64,000 bases of DNA from Alphaproteobacteria bacterium (GTDB lineage Bacteria > Pseudomonadota > Alphaproteobacteria > GCA-2731375). The position numbers and the translations under genes were made by a program. Each line of letters starts with the position of its first letter. Position 1 is the stretch's first letter. The notes under the pieces are model-generated. The model did not search any database. It worked only from the letters and a program-made list of their open reading frames with translations, and had not been told where the DNA came from. Shown here in pieces: positions 10,425 to 17,614 of this stretch. The stretch lies in the NCBI GenBank assembly GCA_021776235.1, contig JAJFGG010000069.1, forward strand, positions 62,001 to 126,000, written 5' to 3'.

Positions 10425-11420
10425 CTATTTGCAGCTCTTGTCGCTCATGTAGTCGTGCACCTTGATCTCGCCGGCAATGATCGCGCTCTTGGCCGCTTCA
10501 ATCTTAGCCTTCATATCGCCGGAAATCAGGTCTTGGTTGTGTTCATCCAAGGCCCAGTCGATGCCGCCTTCCTTCAGGCCGAAGACCTTGATGCCGGCCT
10601 TCCAGGTGCCGTTCTTGGCTTCCATGAAGGTGGTGTATGCCGCGACATCAACCCGTTTCAACATCGAAGTCAGCATCGTGCCCGGGTGCAGATAATTCTG
10701 ATTGGAGTCGACGCCGATGGCCAGTTTGCCGGCATCCTTCGCCGCCTGGTAAACGCCGACACCGGTGTAGCCCGCGGCGGCGTAAACCACGTCGACGCCC
10801 TGATCGAATTGACCGCGGGTTAGTTCTGCGCCGCGGCCGGGATCACTCCAGGCAGCCGGGGTGGTGCCGGTCATATTCTGAATAACGCCGATTTTGCTGC
10901 TGACATGTTTGGCGCCTTTTTCGTAACCGCAGGCGAAACGGCGGATCAGCGGAATATCCATGCCGCCAATGAAGCCGACCTTGCCTGATTTGCTGGCCAT
11001 GGCCGCCAGCATGCCGACCAGGAACGAGCCTTCATGCTCCTTGAACAGCAGCGATTGCACATTCGGCGCCACCACATAACCGTCGATGATGGCGAACTTG
11101 GTGTTGGGGAATTCCTTAGCCACCTTTTCGATGGCGGAAGATTGGGCAAAGCCAACGCCCAGAATAATGTCGGAGCCACGCTGCGCCATTTTGCGGATCG
11201 CCTGCTCCCGCTGGGTTGGGTTGGTGATCTCGAATTCACGGTATTTGAGGCCGGTTTCCTTGTTGAACTTCATGACCCCGTCATTGACACCCTGGTTGAA
11301 CGACTTGTCGAATTTGCCGCCCATGTCGAAAACGACCGCCGGTTTCAGATCTGCCGCCGAAACCGCTGTCGATACGGTCAGTAGGATAGCCGATGCCAAT
11401 AAGGTGGATACGGATTTCAT
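10425..11420 (-). CDS. BMP-family nucleoside-binding periplasmic protein
   Basis: A 331-aa binding protein of the Bmp/PnrA (TmpC) family, which bind purine or other nucleosides for ABC uptake. I place the start at 11420 because GGGGAG lies 8 bp upstream and a clean signal peptide follows (residues 1-22, ending in AVSA). There is no lipobox Cys, so it is soluble rather than a lipoprotein. The family pattern DMGGKFDKSFNQGV follows the cleavage site, and GFIGGMDIPLIRRF is the typical hinge segment. It is the first gene of the nucleoside operon. Confidence 0.9.
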   Translation of the reverse strand: MKSVSTLLASAILLTVSTAVSAADLKPAVVFDMGGKFDKSFNQGVNDGVMKFNKETGLKYREFEITNPTQREQAIRKMAQRGSDIILGVGFAQSSAIEKVAKEFPNTKFAIIDGYVVAPNVQSLLFKEHEGSFLVGMLAAMASKSGKVGFIGGMDIPLIRRFACGYEKGAKHVSSKIGVIQNMTGTTPAAWSDPGRGAELTRGQFDQGVDVVYAAAGYTGVGVYQAAKDAGKLAIGVDSNQNYLHPGTMLTSMLKRVDVAAYTTFMEAKNGTWKAGIKVFGLKEGGIDWALDEHNQDLISGDMKAKIEAAKSAIIAGEIKVHDYMSDKSCK

Positions 11421-11528
11421 AACGTTGTCTCCCCACTTGTTGTCCTGCCCCGCGGCAGCGCACAAACCACGTCGCGCCGGTGTCTTGCTAGCCGATACCC
11501 TAGACCATTTTCGAGATTGACTTACCCG

Positions 11529-11591
11529 CCCGCTCCCCCTCCCGACCACCCATTGACCATAATCCTGTGGGCGGTCGGGAGGGGGAGCGGG
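11529..11591. repeat. long near-perfect inverted repeat
   Basis: The arms at 11529-11552 and 11568-11591 are 24 bp each with a single mismatch, separated by a 15-bp loop. The arms are pyrimidine-rich on one side (CCCGCTCCCCCTCCCGACC) and purine-rich on the other. The element sits about 110 bp upstream of the BMP gene start, on the transcript-proximal side of the operon promoter region. No T-run follows on either strand, so it is not an ordinary terminator. It may be a leader structure, an attenuator or a small mobile palindrome. Confidence 0.8.
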
Positions 11592-11719
11592 TGGCACGGC
11601 GACTCGATGAATATCGAAAATAGTCTAGTAGCCGGGCCTTGGTGCTGGCAAGTCAGACTCTGCAATTTCGGGAGATTAGCACACGGTGGTATTATTAAAA
11701 TCGAGAGATCAAAAATGCA

Positions 11720-11730
11720 GGGGGGGGGGG
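11720..11730 (+). repeat. poly-G tract (11 G) just upstream of a start codon
   Basis: Eleven consecutive G residues end 4 bp before the ATG at 11735 and take the place of the Shine-Dalgarno sequence. Another ATG at 11715 precedes the tract. In the present length it is out of frame with the gene, but one additional G would fuse it in frame. Such tracts are classical slipped-strand mutation sites. A sequencing or assembly length error is an equally simple explanation of the exact count. Confidence 0.75.
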
Positions 11731-11734
11731 CGAA

Positions 11735-11998
11735 ATGGGTGTTTTGGACAAACTGGAGCACGTTTCAGACAAGTACCTGAGTTTGGCGGAAAATCATTTC
11801 GTTAATGCCATTATCGCCATATTGCTAATCTTCACGGTTTATGAGGAAGTGGCATTGAGTCTCAGTTCGGGGTTGGAAGATTTTTTGACGAAGGCGGAAC
11901 ATGGCTTGTTCTTTCTGTATTTGAACCTTCTGATCGTATCGATGTCCCGGCTTTGCAAAGCCTATGTAGCGCATAGAAGTAGCAAACGCGAAGCGTGA
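11735..11998 (+). CDS. small two-helix membrane protein, unknown function
   Basis: An 87-aa product with two hydrophobic segments (about residues 23-41 and 57-73) and a basic C-terminal tail (HRSSKREA). I do not recognise a family. The acidic/amphipathic linker SSGLEDFLTKAEHG between helices suggests a cytoplasmic or periplasmic loop. It is flanked by the divergent nucleoside operon and the convergent enoyl-CoA hydratase gene, neither of which hints at function. The 11-G tract immediately upstream may modulate translation. Coding status is supported by the hydropathy pattern and start context only. Confidence 0.55.
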   Translation: MGVLDKLEHVSDKYLSLAENHFVNAIIAILLIFTVYEEVALSLSSGLEDFLTKAEHGLFFLYLNLLIVSMSRLCKAYVAHRSSKREA

Positions 11999-12030
11999 GA
12001 CCGCCCGCCGCGGCTGTCTGAAACGGTTGA

Positions 12031-12810
12031 TTACGTTTCAATGAATTGTCCATGCCGCCCGGAGCCGGCGGCGAAACGGGCGGCGCCGCTTTGGGCCTCG
12101 GCCTGCTTGGCGGCGAGGGACAGCTCTTTCTCCATAGCGATGGCCTCGTCCAGGGTCCGGCCAACTTGCATATAGGCCGAGCGGCGATCGGAGCGCATGG
12201 CGATCTGGGGAAATTCGGCGATCCGACGGGCAAGGTCCTCGGCCGCCTGACGGGTCTCGCCCTGTGCGACACGGCGGGTCGCCAGGCCCCAGGCCATGGC
12301 TTCGTCGGCGTCCACGCCCCGGCCGGTGATCAACATATCGAGGGCCCGGGCGGATCCGATCAGGCGGGGCAGCCGTACCGTCGTGCCGTCGCTCATCGGC
12401 ACGCCCCAGCGGCGGCAGAAGACGCCAAATATGGTGCTGTCATCAATCACCCGGATATCACACCACAGCGCAAGACCCAGGCCGCCGGCGACCGCGTGAC
12501 CGGCGACCGCCGCGATCACCGGCTTGGACAGGGTTGGGGCGGTGGGCCCCTCGGCATCACCGGCCCAGGCAACATAGTCGGCGCTGCCTGCCACCTGCTT
12601 CAAATCGGCGCCGGCGCAAAAAACCCCGCCCGCGCCGGTCAGGACGGCGACCAACTGGCTGTCGTCAGCATCGAAATCCCGCATCGCCTGTCCCAGGCCG
12701 CGGGCGGCGGCATTATCCAGGGCGTTGCGCACCTCCGGCCGGTTGATGATCACCGTGGTAACCGGGCCATTGGTCTCCAGCACGATTTTGCCATCCGCAT
12801 AATTCTTCAT
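12031..12810 (-). CDS. enoyl-CoA hydratase/isomerase family protein
   Basis: A 259-aa crotonase-fold protein. Oxyanion-hole segments are visible: VFCAGADLKQVAG near residue 63 and AVAGHAVAGGLGLALWCDIRV near 105. The second usual catalytic Glu region reads GVFCRRWGVPMSDG. Length is typical of monofunctional crotonases. It lies 29 bp downstream of the MFS gene on the same strand, so the two are probably cotranscribed. The exact acyl-CoA substrate cannot be told. Confidence 0.85.
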   Translation of the reverse strand: MKNYADGKIVLETNGPVTTVIINRPEVRNALDNAAARGLGQAMRDFDADDSQLVAVLTGAGGVFCAGADLKQVAGSADYVAWAGDAEGPTAPTLSKPVIAAVAGHAVAGGLGLALWCDIRVIDDSTIFGVFCRRWGVPMSDGTTVRLPRLIGSARALDMLITGRGVDADEAMAWGLATRRVAQGETRQAAEDLARRIAEFPQIAMRSDRRSAYMQVGRTLDEAIAMEKELSLAAKQAEAQSGAARFAAGSGRHGQFIET

Positions 12811-12839
12811 ATCGTCCGTCCTTGCTGGTTCAGGTTAAA

Positions 12840-14144
12840 TTACTCTGCGGCGTATCGAGGGGCGGGCCGGGCCAGGGCGGCCAATATGCTGGCGATCGCC
12901 AGGACCAGATAGACCAGAAAGCCTAGGGCCATGGCTTCCATGGCCACGCCCTGGTCAATCAACCAACCCAGGGTGACCGGCGACAGGGCCGAGGCGCCGA
13001 CCCCCATGGACATCACCAGGGCGCGGATCGCACCCAGATGCAGGACACCGTAAAATTCCGGCCAGGCGGCGCCGATCAGTGTTTGGCCGCCGCCGCTGCT
13101 CAGGCCCAAAAACAGGGTCAGGGCCACGGCTGCCAGGGGATGATCGAACAGGATAATGGTCAGACAGGCAAGCACCAGGGGATAGAGATAAAAGGGCAAT
13201 AGCCGGCGCGCGCCGTAGCGGTCAATCAACGGCCCAAAGGCCAGGTTGGCGCCAATTGCGCCGACCGTATAGGCGACGAAGGCAGAGGCCATCCAGGTCA
13301 GGGTCCAGCCCTTGGCGAAAGCCAAGTGGGCCTGATGAAAAAACAGCCCCGTTACGATAAATGACGGTGCGGTAATGGCAAAACACAGCAGATAAAACCG
13401 CGGGTCCCGGACTACTTCGGCCCGCGTCCACTGCCGCCGCGCGGCCTCCGTGGTCATTCCAGGCGTCTTCTGTGTGCCGGGCCGGTCCCTGTCGGCGTCA
13501 TCGGTCTCGGTTGCGGTCCGGGCCAGGAAAAAACGGTGCCGGATGCTGTGACCCTTCAACAGCCACAGGGCCAGGGGGATCAGGAACAGAGCCAGTGCGG
13601 CGGCTATGGCCGCCCAGGCCATCCGCCAGCCCAGCATGGTGCTCAACCACACTGCCAGTGCGGGGAATACCGCCACGCCCAGGGGAAAGCCCAGAATAGC
13701 GATCGAAACGGCGCGGCCGCGCTCGGCTTCGAAATAGCGGCCCATGCTGGTCATCGCCGTATGGCTCATCAGGCCTTGGCCGGACAGACGCAGGGCAAAC
13801 AGGGCCGGCGCCAAAGCCCAGGCCGCCGGAACCAATGCCATATTGGCGCAGGCCAGGATCAGGGCGCCGCATACCAGGGCCGTGACCCAGCGCAGATCGA
13901 ACCGGTCAATCAATTTGCCGGCCCAGATCAGGCAAAGGCCGCTGGCTGCCGTACCCATGGCGTAGTAGGCGCCAAAGCCACCATGGCTTAATCCAAATTC
14001 GGCCCGGATATCGGGGCCAAACACGGCAATGAAGAAGGTCTGCCCAAAAGCCGAGAAAAAGGCAATGAGCACGCCAAAACTCAGAAACCGACGGTTCTTG
14101 AAAAGAAACTGCAGATAGGCCATGAAAGGTTGGCTGGCGGTCAA
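12840..14144 (-). CDS. MFS transporter
   Basis: A 434-aa protein with about twelve hydrophobic helices in two six-helix halves joined by a polar loop at about residues 205-240 (ARTATETDDADRDRPG). The GKLIDRFDLRW segment in the loop between helices 2 and 3 matches the MFS motif A region. Pattern and length resemble monocarboxylate/oxalate-formate type antiporters. It overlaps the DksA-like gene by 4 bp and precedes enoyl-CoA hydratase. The substrate is unknown, and an organic acid is a guess. Confidence 0.8.
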   Translation of the reverse strand: MTASQPFMAYLQFLFKNRRFLSFGVLIAFFSAFGQTFFIAVFGPDIRAEFGLSHGGFGAYYAMGTAASGLCLIWAGKLIDRFDLRWVTALVCGALILACANMALVPAAWALAPALFALRLSGQGLMSHTAMTSMGRYFEAERGRAVSIAILGFPLGVAVFPALAVWLSTMLGWRMAWAAIAAALALFLIPLALWLLKGHSIRHRFFLARTATETDDADRDRPGTQKTPGMTTEAARRQWTRAEVVRDPRFYLLCFAITAPSFIVTGLFFHQAHLAFAKGWTLTWMASAFVAYTVGAIGANLAFGPLIDRYGARRLLPFYLYPLVLACLTIILFDHPLAAVALTLFLGLSSGGGQTLIGAAWPEFYGVLHLGAIRALVMSMGVGASALSPVTLGWLIDQGVAMEAMALGFLVYLVLAIASILAALARPAPRYAAE

Positions 14145-14500
14145 CGCCGGCCGCGGGCGGCGCAGTTAATGCAGGTGGCGACCGCCGGATCCAGCTCCAA
14201 TCGGGCGGGCGCTATGGCCTCGTCGCAACTGACGCAATAGCCAAAGTCGCCGCCTTCGAGGCGTTGCAGGGCGGCCTCGATGCGCAGCAATTCGCCGCTG
14301 CGGCGGCGCTCCGATTCCTGGGCCATGGCCTGATCCTGCATGGCGTCCATGCGCGATAGGCGGCCCACCTTGCTCTGATCCAATTCCACCGGCTTGCGGC
14401 TGTCGCGGGCGCTGTCCGATAAGGCGTGCAGTTCCGCTTGCCGCGCCAGCAACCGCGCCGACAGGCCGGCAAATTCGCCACCTTTTTCTCCTGCATTCAT
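14141..14500 (-). CDS. DksA/TraR C4-type zinc-finger protein
   Basis: A 119-aa protein with an N-terminal helical region and a C-terminal zinc finger (CVSCDEAIAPARLELDP followed by CINC, two CxxC pairs) at about residues 89-113. This is the DksA/TraR zf motif. DksA relatives bind the RNA polymerase secondary channel. This one is shorter than DksA and lacks an obvious acidic coiled-coil tip, so it is better called DksA-like. It is coupled to the MFS gene by a 4-bp overlap. Confidence 0.8.
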   Translation of the reverse strand: MNAGEKGGEFAGLSARLLARQAELHALSDSARDSRKPVELDQSKVGRLSRMDAMQDQAMAQESERRRSGELLRIEAALQRLEGGDFGYCVSCDEAIAPARLELDPAVATCINCAARGRR

Positions 14501-14578
14501 GACCGTTACATAACAGTCCTGGATAGTCCTGGACAGCCCTGCCCAGCGGCACGATGCTCTGCCTGCGACCGACCCTGG

Positions 14579-15370
14579 CTAATAATTCACCGAACTGGCG
14601 GAACCGCCGTCCACGGCAATGGATTGACCGGTGATGATGTCGGCCATGGGCGAGCAAAAGAACAGCGCGGCAGCGGCAATATCCTGGGGCTTGATCAGGC
14701 GGCCCATGGGAATTTCGGCGATTTGTCTGGCTTCAATCTCTGCCACGCTGAGATTGGCGTCCCGCGCCTGACGCTCGAAGCCTTGCAACATCCGGTCGGT
14801 CGCCGTGGTGCCGGGGTGAACGCAATTTACGGTAATATTGTGGGCCGCGACATGCCCGGCGAACTGCTTGGTGAAATTGGCGACACCTGCGTTGACGATG
14901 CCGTTGGTCACCCGCAGGGGTGCAGCGATCCGTGCCGTCATGCCGCCAATGTTGACGATGCGGCCGCCGCCCTGGGCCTGCATGTGCGGCAGGACTTCAC
15001 GGGCGCAGCGTATGTACGCCATCAGCTTGACGTCGATGTGATAACGCCAATGTTCATCGGTCTGCTCATCGAACGGCGCGCTCATTGATGTGACGGCGTT
15101 GTTGATCAGTATGTCCGTGCGTCCGGCAGCCCCAACGGCCTCGCCTACAAAACTCTGAATGTCCTCAAGCCGGCTGACATCGGCGACCATGGGCCAGGCT
15201 TGCGCGCCCAATGCACGGATTTCGTCGGCCGCCTGTGCCAGGGTTTCCTTGGTTCGGCCGCAAAGGGCGATGTCGATGCCCTGGGCCGCCAGCGCCACGG
15301 CAATCGCCCTGCCAATGCCCCGGCTGCCGCCTGTCACCAGCGCAACCTTACCCTGCAAATCGAAATTCAT
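14579..15370 (-). CDS. SDR-family protein lacking the catalytic Tyr/Lys
   Basis: A 263-aa short-chain dehydrogenase/reductase fold. The nucleotide-binding TGGSRGIGRA is at residue 14, NNAV near 91 and the C-terminal TGQSIAVDGG is present. The usual YxxxK dyad before the KAGVxNFTK-like helix is absent: the aligned stretch reads TNGIVNAGVANFTKQ, with Asn where Tyr and Lys would be. NAD(P) binding is therefore likely, but classical SDR catalysis is doubtful. It is 5 bp after the cupin gene and on the same strand. Confidence 0.8.
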   Translation of the reverse strand: MNFDLQGKVALVTGGSRGIGRAIAVALAAQGIDIALCGRTKETLAQAADEIRALGAQAWPMVADVSRLEDIQSFVGEAVGAAGRTDILINNAVTSMSAPFDEQTDEHWRYHIDVKLMAYIRCAREVLPHMQAQGGGRIVNIGGMTARIAAPLRVTNGIVNAGVANFTKQFAGHVAAHNITVNCVHPGTTATDRMLQGFERQARDANLSVAEIEARQIAEIPMGRLIKPQDIAAAALFFCSPMADIITGQSIAVDGGSASSVNY

Positions 15371-15375
15371 GCCGG

Positions 15376-15879
15376 CTAGACCAGCTCGTAAGGTGTCCGC
15401 TTGACCGTTGTCACGTTCACGCCTTCGATCCGGATCAGCCGCGTTTCCCCGGTACGTTTGGGGGCATGCACCTGTCCGGCTTCATAGGCAACGGCCATCC
15501 CCGGCCGAAGCTCGTAGGATTTGAAAGCCTCGACCTTGCCCGGTTTGCCATCCTCCGAGGTTTCGACCACCCGGTATTCGGTCATCTCGGTGGTGCCCCT
15601 GGCCTGGCCGTAGATGGCCCAGGTCGGGCCGTGATCATGTGGCGGCGATTCGTTCGAACCCTTGAAGACATGGGCCAAAATACAAAACTTCAGTTCCGGA
15701 TCCTCGTAGATGATCTTGCGCGGCGCATCCGCATCAGGCCCCAAATGCTGTGCCAGGATATCCGCGTCCGAGAGAATCCGCTCGAGGCCCTGGCGCACTT
15801 GCTCGAGACCTTCCGGCCCAGGGTTCTGTTTCAGGATATCGTGGCACTGGCCGCCAAACTGCTCGATCGTCTGTTTCAT
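15376..15879 (-). CDS. cupin-type metal-dependent protein
   Basis: A 167-aa protein with an N-terminal helical part and a double-stranded beta-helix. The metal site motif PPHDHGPTWAIYGQ at about residue 78 provides two His, and GQVHAPKR near 136 another. It resembles the predicted metal-dependent enzymes related to cysteine dioxygenases (COG5553-like). The start at 15879 has no strong alternative. It lies directly upstream of the SDR-like gene with a 5-bp gap, and the pair may act on one metabolite. The substrate is unknown. Confidence 0.7.
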   Translation of the reverse strand: MKQTIEQFGGQCHDILKQNPGPEGLEQVRQGLERILSDADILAQHLGPDADAPRKIIYEDPELKFCILAHVFKGSNESPPHDHGPTWAIYGQARGTTEMTEYRVVETSEDGKPGKVEAFKSYELRPGMAVAYEAGQVHAPKRTGETRLIRIEGVNVTTVKRTPYELV

Positions 15880-15943
15880 GCGCTATTCTCCACATTTATG
15901 CTGCCGGAGCGGATCCAATCCGAATGGGCTCCGGCCCCTTTGA

Positions 15944-16005
15944 TTAGAGCAATGGAGCAACCGTCCGAGGCGCGGTCACACTCCAGCCATTTGAAAATGG
16001 CTCTA
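15944..16005. repeat. palindromic intergenic element
   Basis: AGAGC at 15946-15950 is repeated inverted as GCTCT at 16000-16004, and the right part contains the perfect palindrome CCATTTGAAAATGG at 15987-16000. The element lies upstream of the cupin gene and touches the stop codon of the GST gene. The AGAGC...GCTCT frame resembles the ends of the palindromes at 19192 and 45936, though the inner sequence differs. Confidence 0.45.
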
Positions 16006-16599
16006 GCCTTTGAGAACTTTAACCAGGGCCGGACGCTCCATGCAACGGCCCAACCAGGCGGTCAGGTTGGGGAAGGTCCCAAGGTCGACCTTGGCCATTT
16101 TTACCCAGCTTACCACCGCCGCCACGTTCAGGTCGGCGACGGTGAAACGGTCCGCCGCCAGCCATTGCCGGTCCGCCAGGGCGTCATTTAGGATGCCCAA
16201 TGGTTTTTGCAACGTGCCTTCGCCCTGCTCCGCGAGGCCGGTATCCCGTTCTTCTTCCGGCCGCAGGACCCGATTGAACAGCACGGTCAGCGCGGTGCTT
16301 TCCACTTCCGTCATGGCCCAAAACGTCCATTGCAGGATGATCGCTTCTTCGGCCAGATCCCGGGGCGCCAGATCGCCGCCATGCTTCTTCACGAGGTACA
16401 TGTTGATGGCCATGGACTCCCACAGGACAAGCCCGTTGTCATCAATCGACGGCACCTTGCCGGCGGGATTGACCGCCAGATAATCAAGACCAGATTCATC
16501 CTTTTGCCGTTGGTCGTATTCCAGGCCCAACTCCTCGGCCAGCCACAAGGCCCGCATGGTCCGCGACCGGGTCGCGCCGAAGATTTGTAACTTGCTCAT
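16003..16599 (-). CDS. glutathione S-transferase family protein
   Basis: A 198-aa protein with an N-terminal thioredoxin-like domain (FGATRSRTMRALWLAEELG at residues 8-26, KVPSIDDNG near 49, ESMAINMYL near 61) and an all-helical C-terminal domain (DRFTVADLNVAAVVSWV near 152). This is the standard GST layout. The catalytic Ser/Cys position near RSRTMRA suggests a Ser-type or beta-like enzyme. It lies downstream of the hemerythrin gene on the same strand. A role in detoxification is inferred from family only. Confidence 0.88.
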   Translation of the reverse strand: MSKLQIFGATRSRTMRALWLAEELGLEYDQRQKDESGLDYLAVNPAGKVPSIDDNGLVLWESMAINMYLVKKHGGDLAPRDLAEEAIILQWTFWAMTEVESTALTVLFNRVLRPEEERDTGLAEQGEGTLQKPLGILNDALADRQWLAADRFTVADLNVAAVVSWVKMAKVDLGTFPNLTAWLGRCMERPALVKVLKG

Positions 16600-16624
16600 A
16601 AACCTATCCCCTATGAAGGCGCCT

Positions 16625-17041
16625 CTACGAGTGCGCCGCGGCCGCGCCCTCGCTCATATGACCCAGGCGGGCGTCGAAATTGCGGAAATGTTCCTCGAAC
16701 CATTTTTTTAAACGGCCGGCCAGCAGATCGGGCGCGTCGCCAAAATGACCTCTATGATGATCGTCCATGATATCGCGGATGCCGTCCAGCAATTGTTCGT
16801 GGTCCTGTTTGTGAAGCTGGTATTCGTCATATGCGGTATCGCGCATGATCTTTTCTTCCAGCGCGAAGTGGGCGGATATATTGGCGAAAACCTCGCCTAG
16901 AAAATCGGCAATGGCGTCGCTATCCGGGTCACCATCAAGTTCGCCGTAGAGCTGATTGAGCAGTTCCATCATTTCCTGATGTTCATAATCGACCGAGGGA
17001 ATTCCGGTTTCGAATTCGACCTGCCAGGCAACAAAGGTCAT
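16625..17041 (-). CDS. bacteriohemerythrin
   Basis: A 138-aa non-heme diiron protein. I choose the start at 17041 (MTFVAWQ) because GGAG lies about 8 bp upstream and family members begin this way. Iron ligands appear in the usual order: SVDYEHQEMMELLNQLY (first His), HFALEEKIM (His and Glu), YQLHKQDHEQLL (two His) and FRNFDARLGHMS near the C-terminus (His and Asp region). Bacteriohemerythrins bind O2 and react with NO. It sits at the 3' end of the cytochrome b/Fe-S gene pair in the presumed NO-respiration locus. Confidence 0.85.
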   Translation of the reverse strand: MTFVAWQVEFETGIPSVDYEHQEMMELLNQLYGELDGDPDSDAIADFLGEVFANISAHFALEEKIMRDTAYDEYQLHKQDHEQLLDGIRDIMDDHHRGHFGDAPDLLAGRLKKWFEEHFRNFDARLGHMSEGAAAAHS

Positions 17042-17107
17042 CGTGGTGGCTCCAATTCCATGCTGCTTCCATACCGCCTGCACGTTGCGGCCCGGAAATG
17101 CTCCAGT

Positions 17108-17614
17108 TTACCAACGAAACAGAAATCCACCCATTTCCTGGCGAAAGTCGATGGCCAGGCTTTGCCGGGCGGTCAGTTCAATCTCGGCGGTTTTTTCATA
17201 GTCGAAGCCCTCGCTGCGATCGCTGTCACGCAGGCGGGCGACGATGGCGTGTTTGCCGGGGCGAACGCTGAAACGCTGATAGATACGGCTGCGACCATCC
17301 CCCGACAGGCCCGTGGGCGGCACCGAGGCGCTGTAACGGGTCTCGCCGTCGATTATCAACTCTACCACGACAGGCAGGCGCTGGCGCGGGCAATCCATGG
17401 GGCGGCGCATATTCGGCGCCATTTTTTGCAGTTCCGCCTGGGTGAAACGCCGGCAGCCGCCTTCGCGCTTGGCGCCATGAGCCAGGCTGAGTTTGATCAG
17501 CGCCTGATCGGGCGGGAAATGGGTATAGGAGGGCGCCGAGGAGAAATATCCCAAGAATGCGGCGAACAACACGTACACCAGGGCTTGGCCGGTATAGCGG
17601 AAAACACGAATCAT
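17108..17614 (-). CDS. membrane-anchored protein of unknown function, partner of cytochrome b fusion
   Basis: A 168-aa protein with one N-terminal hydrophobic segment (about residues 8-27), then a periplasmic-looking domain with two cysteines (GGCRRF and MDCPRQR) and a C-terminal beta-rich part (RIYQRFSVRPGKHAIVARLRD). I do not recognise a named family. The start overlaps the stop of the cytochrome b/ferredoxin fusion gene by 4 bp, so the two proteins are probably made in fixed ratio and may form a complex. The periplasmic orientation suggests a link between the redox protein and a periplasmic partner. Confidence 0.65.
   Translation of the reverse strand: MIRVFRYTGQALVYVLFAAFLGYFSSAPSYTHFPPDQALIKLSLAHGAKREGGCRRFTQAELQKMAPNMRRPMDCPRQRLPVVVELIIDGETRYSASVPPTGLSGDGRSRIYQRFSVRPGKHAIVARLRDSDRSEGFDYEKTAEIELTARQSLAIDFRQEMGGFLFRW

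Larger units (their letters stand above)
11421..11734. other. intergenic region between nucleoside operon and small membrane protein gene
   Basis: 314 bp with divergent genes on either side. It holds the 63-bp hairpin at 11529-11591 and the 11-G tract at 11720-11730. I see no convincing open reading frame with a ribosome binding site. Promoters for both directions must lie here, but I cannot assign -35/-10 elements with confidence. Confidence 0.6.

Noticed and set aside
11421-11597. N-terminal extension of the BMP-type binding protein
   Set aside because: The extension precedes a perfect Shine-Dalgarno sequence and signal peptide at 11420, and runs into the hairpin.
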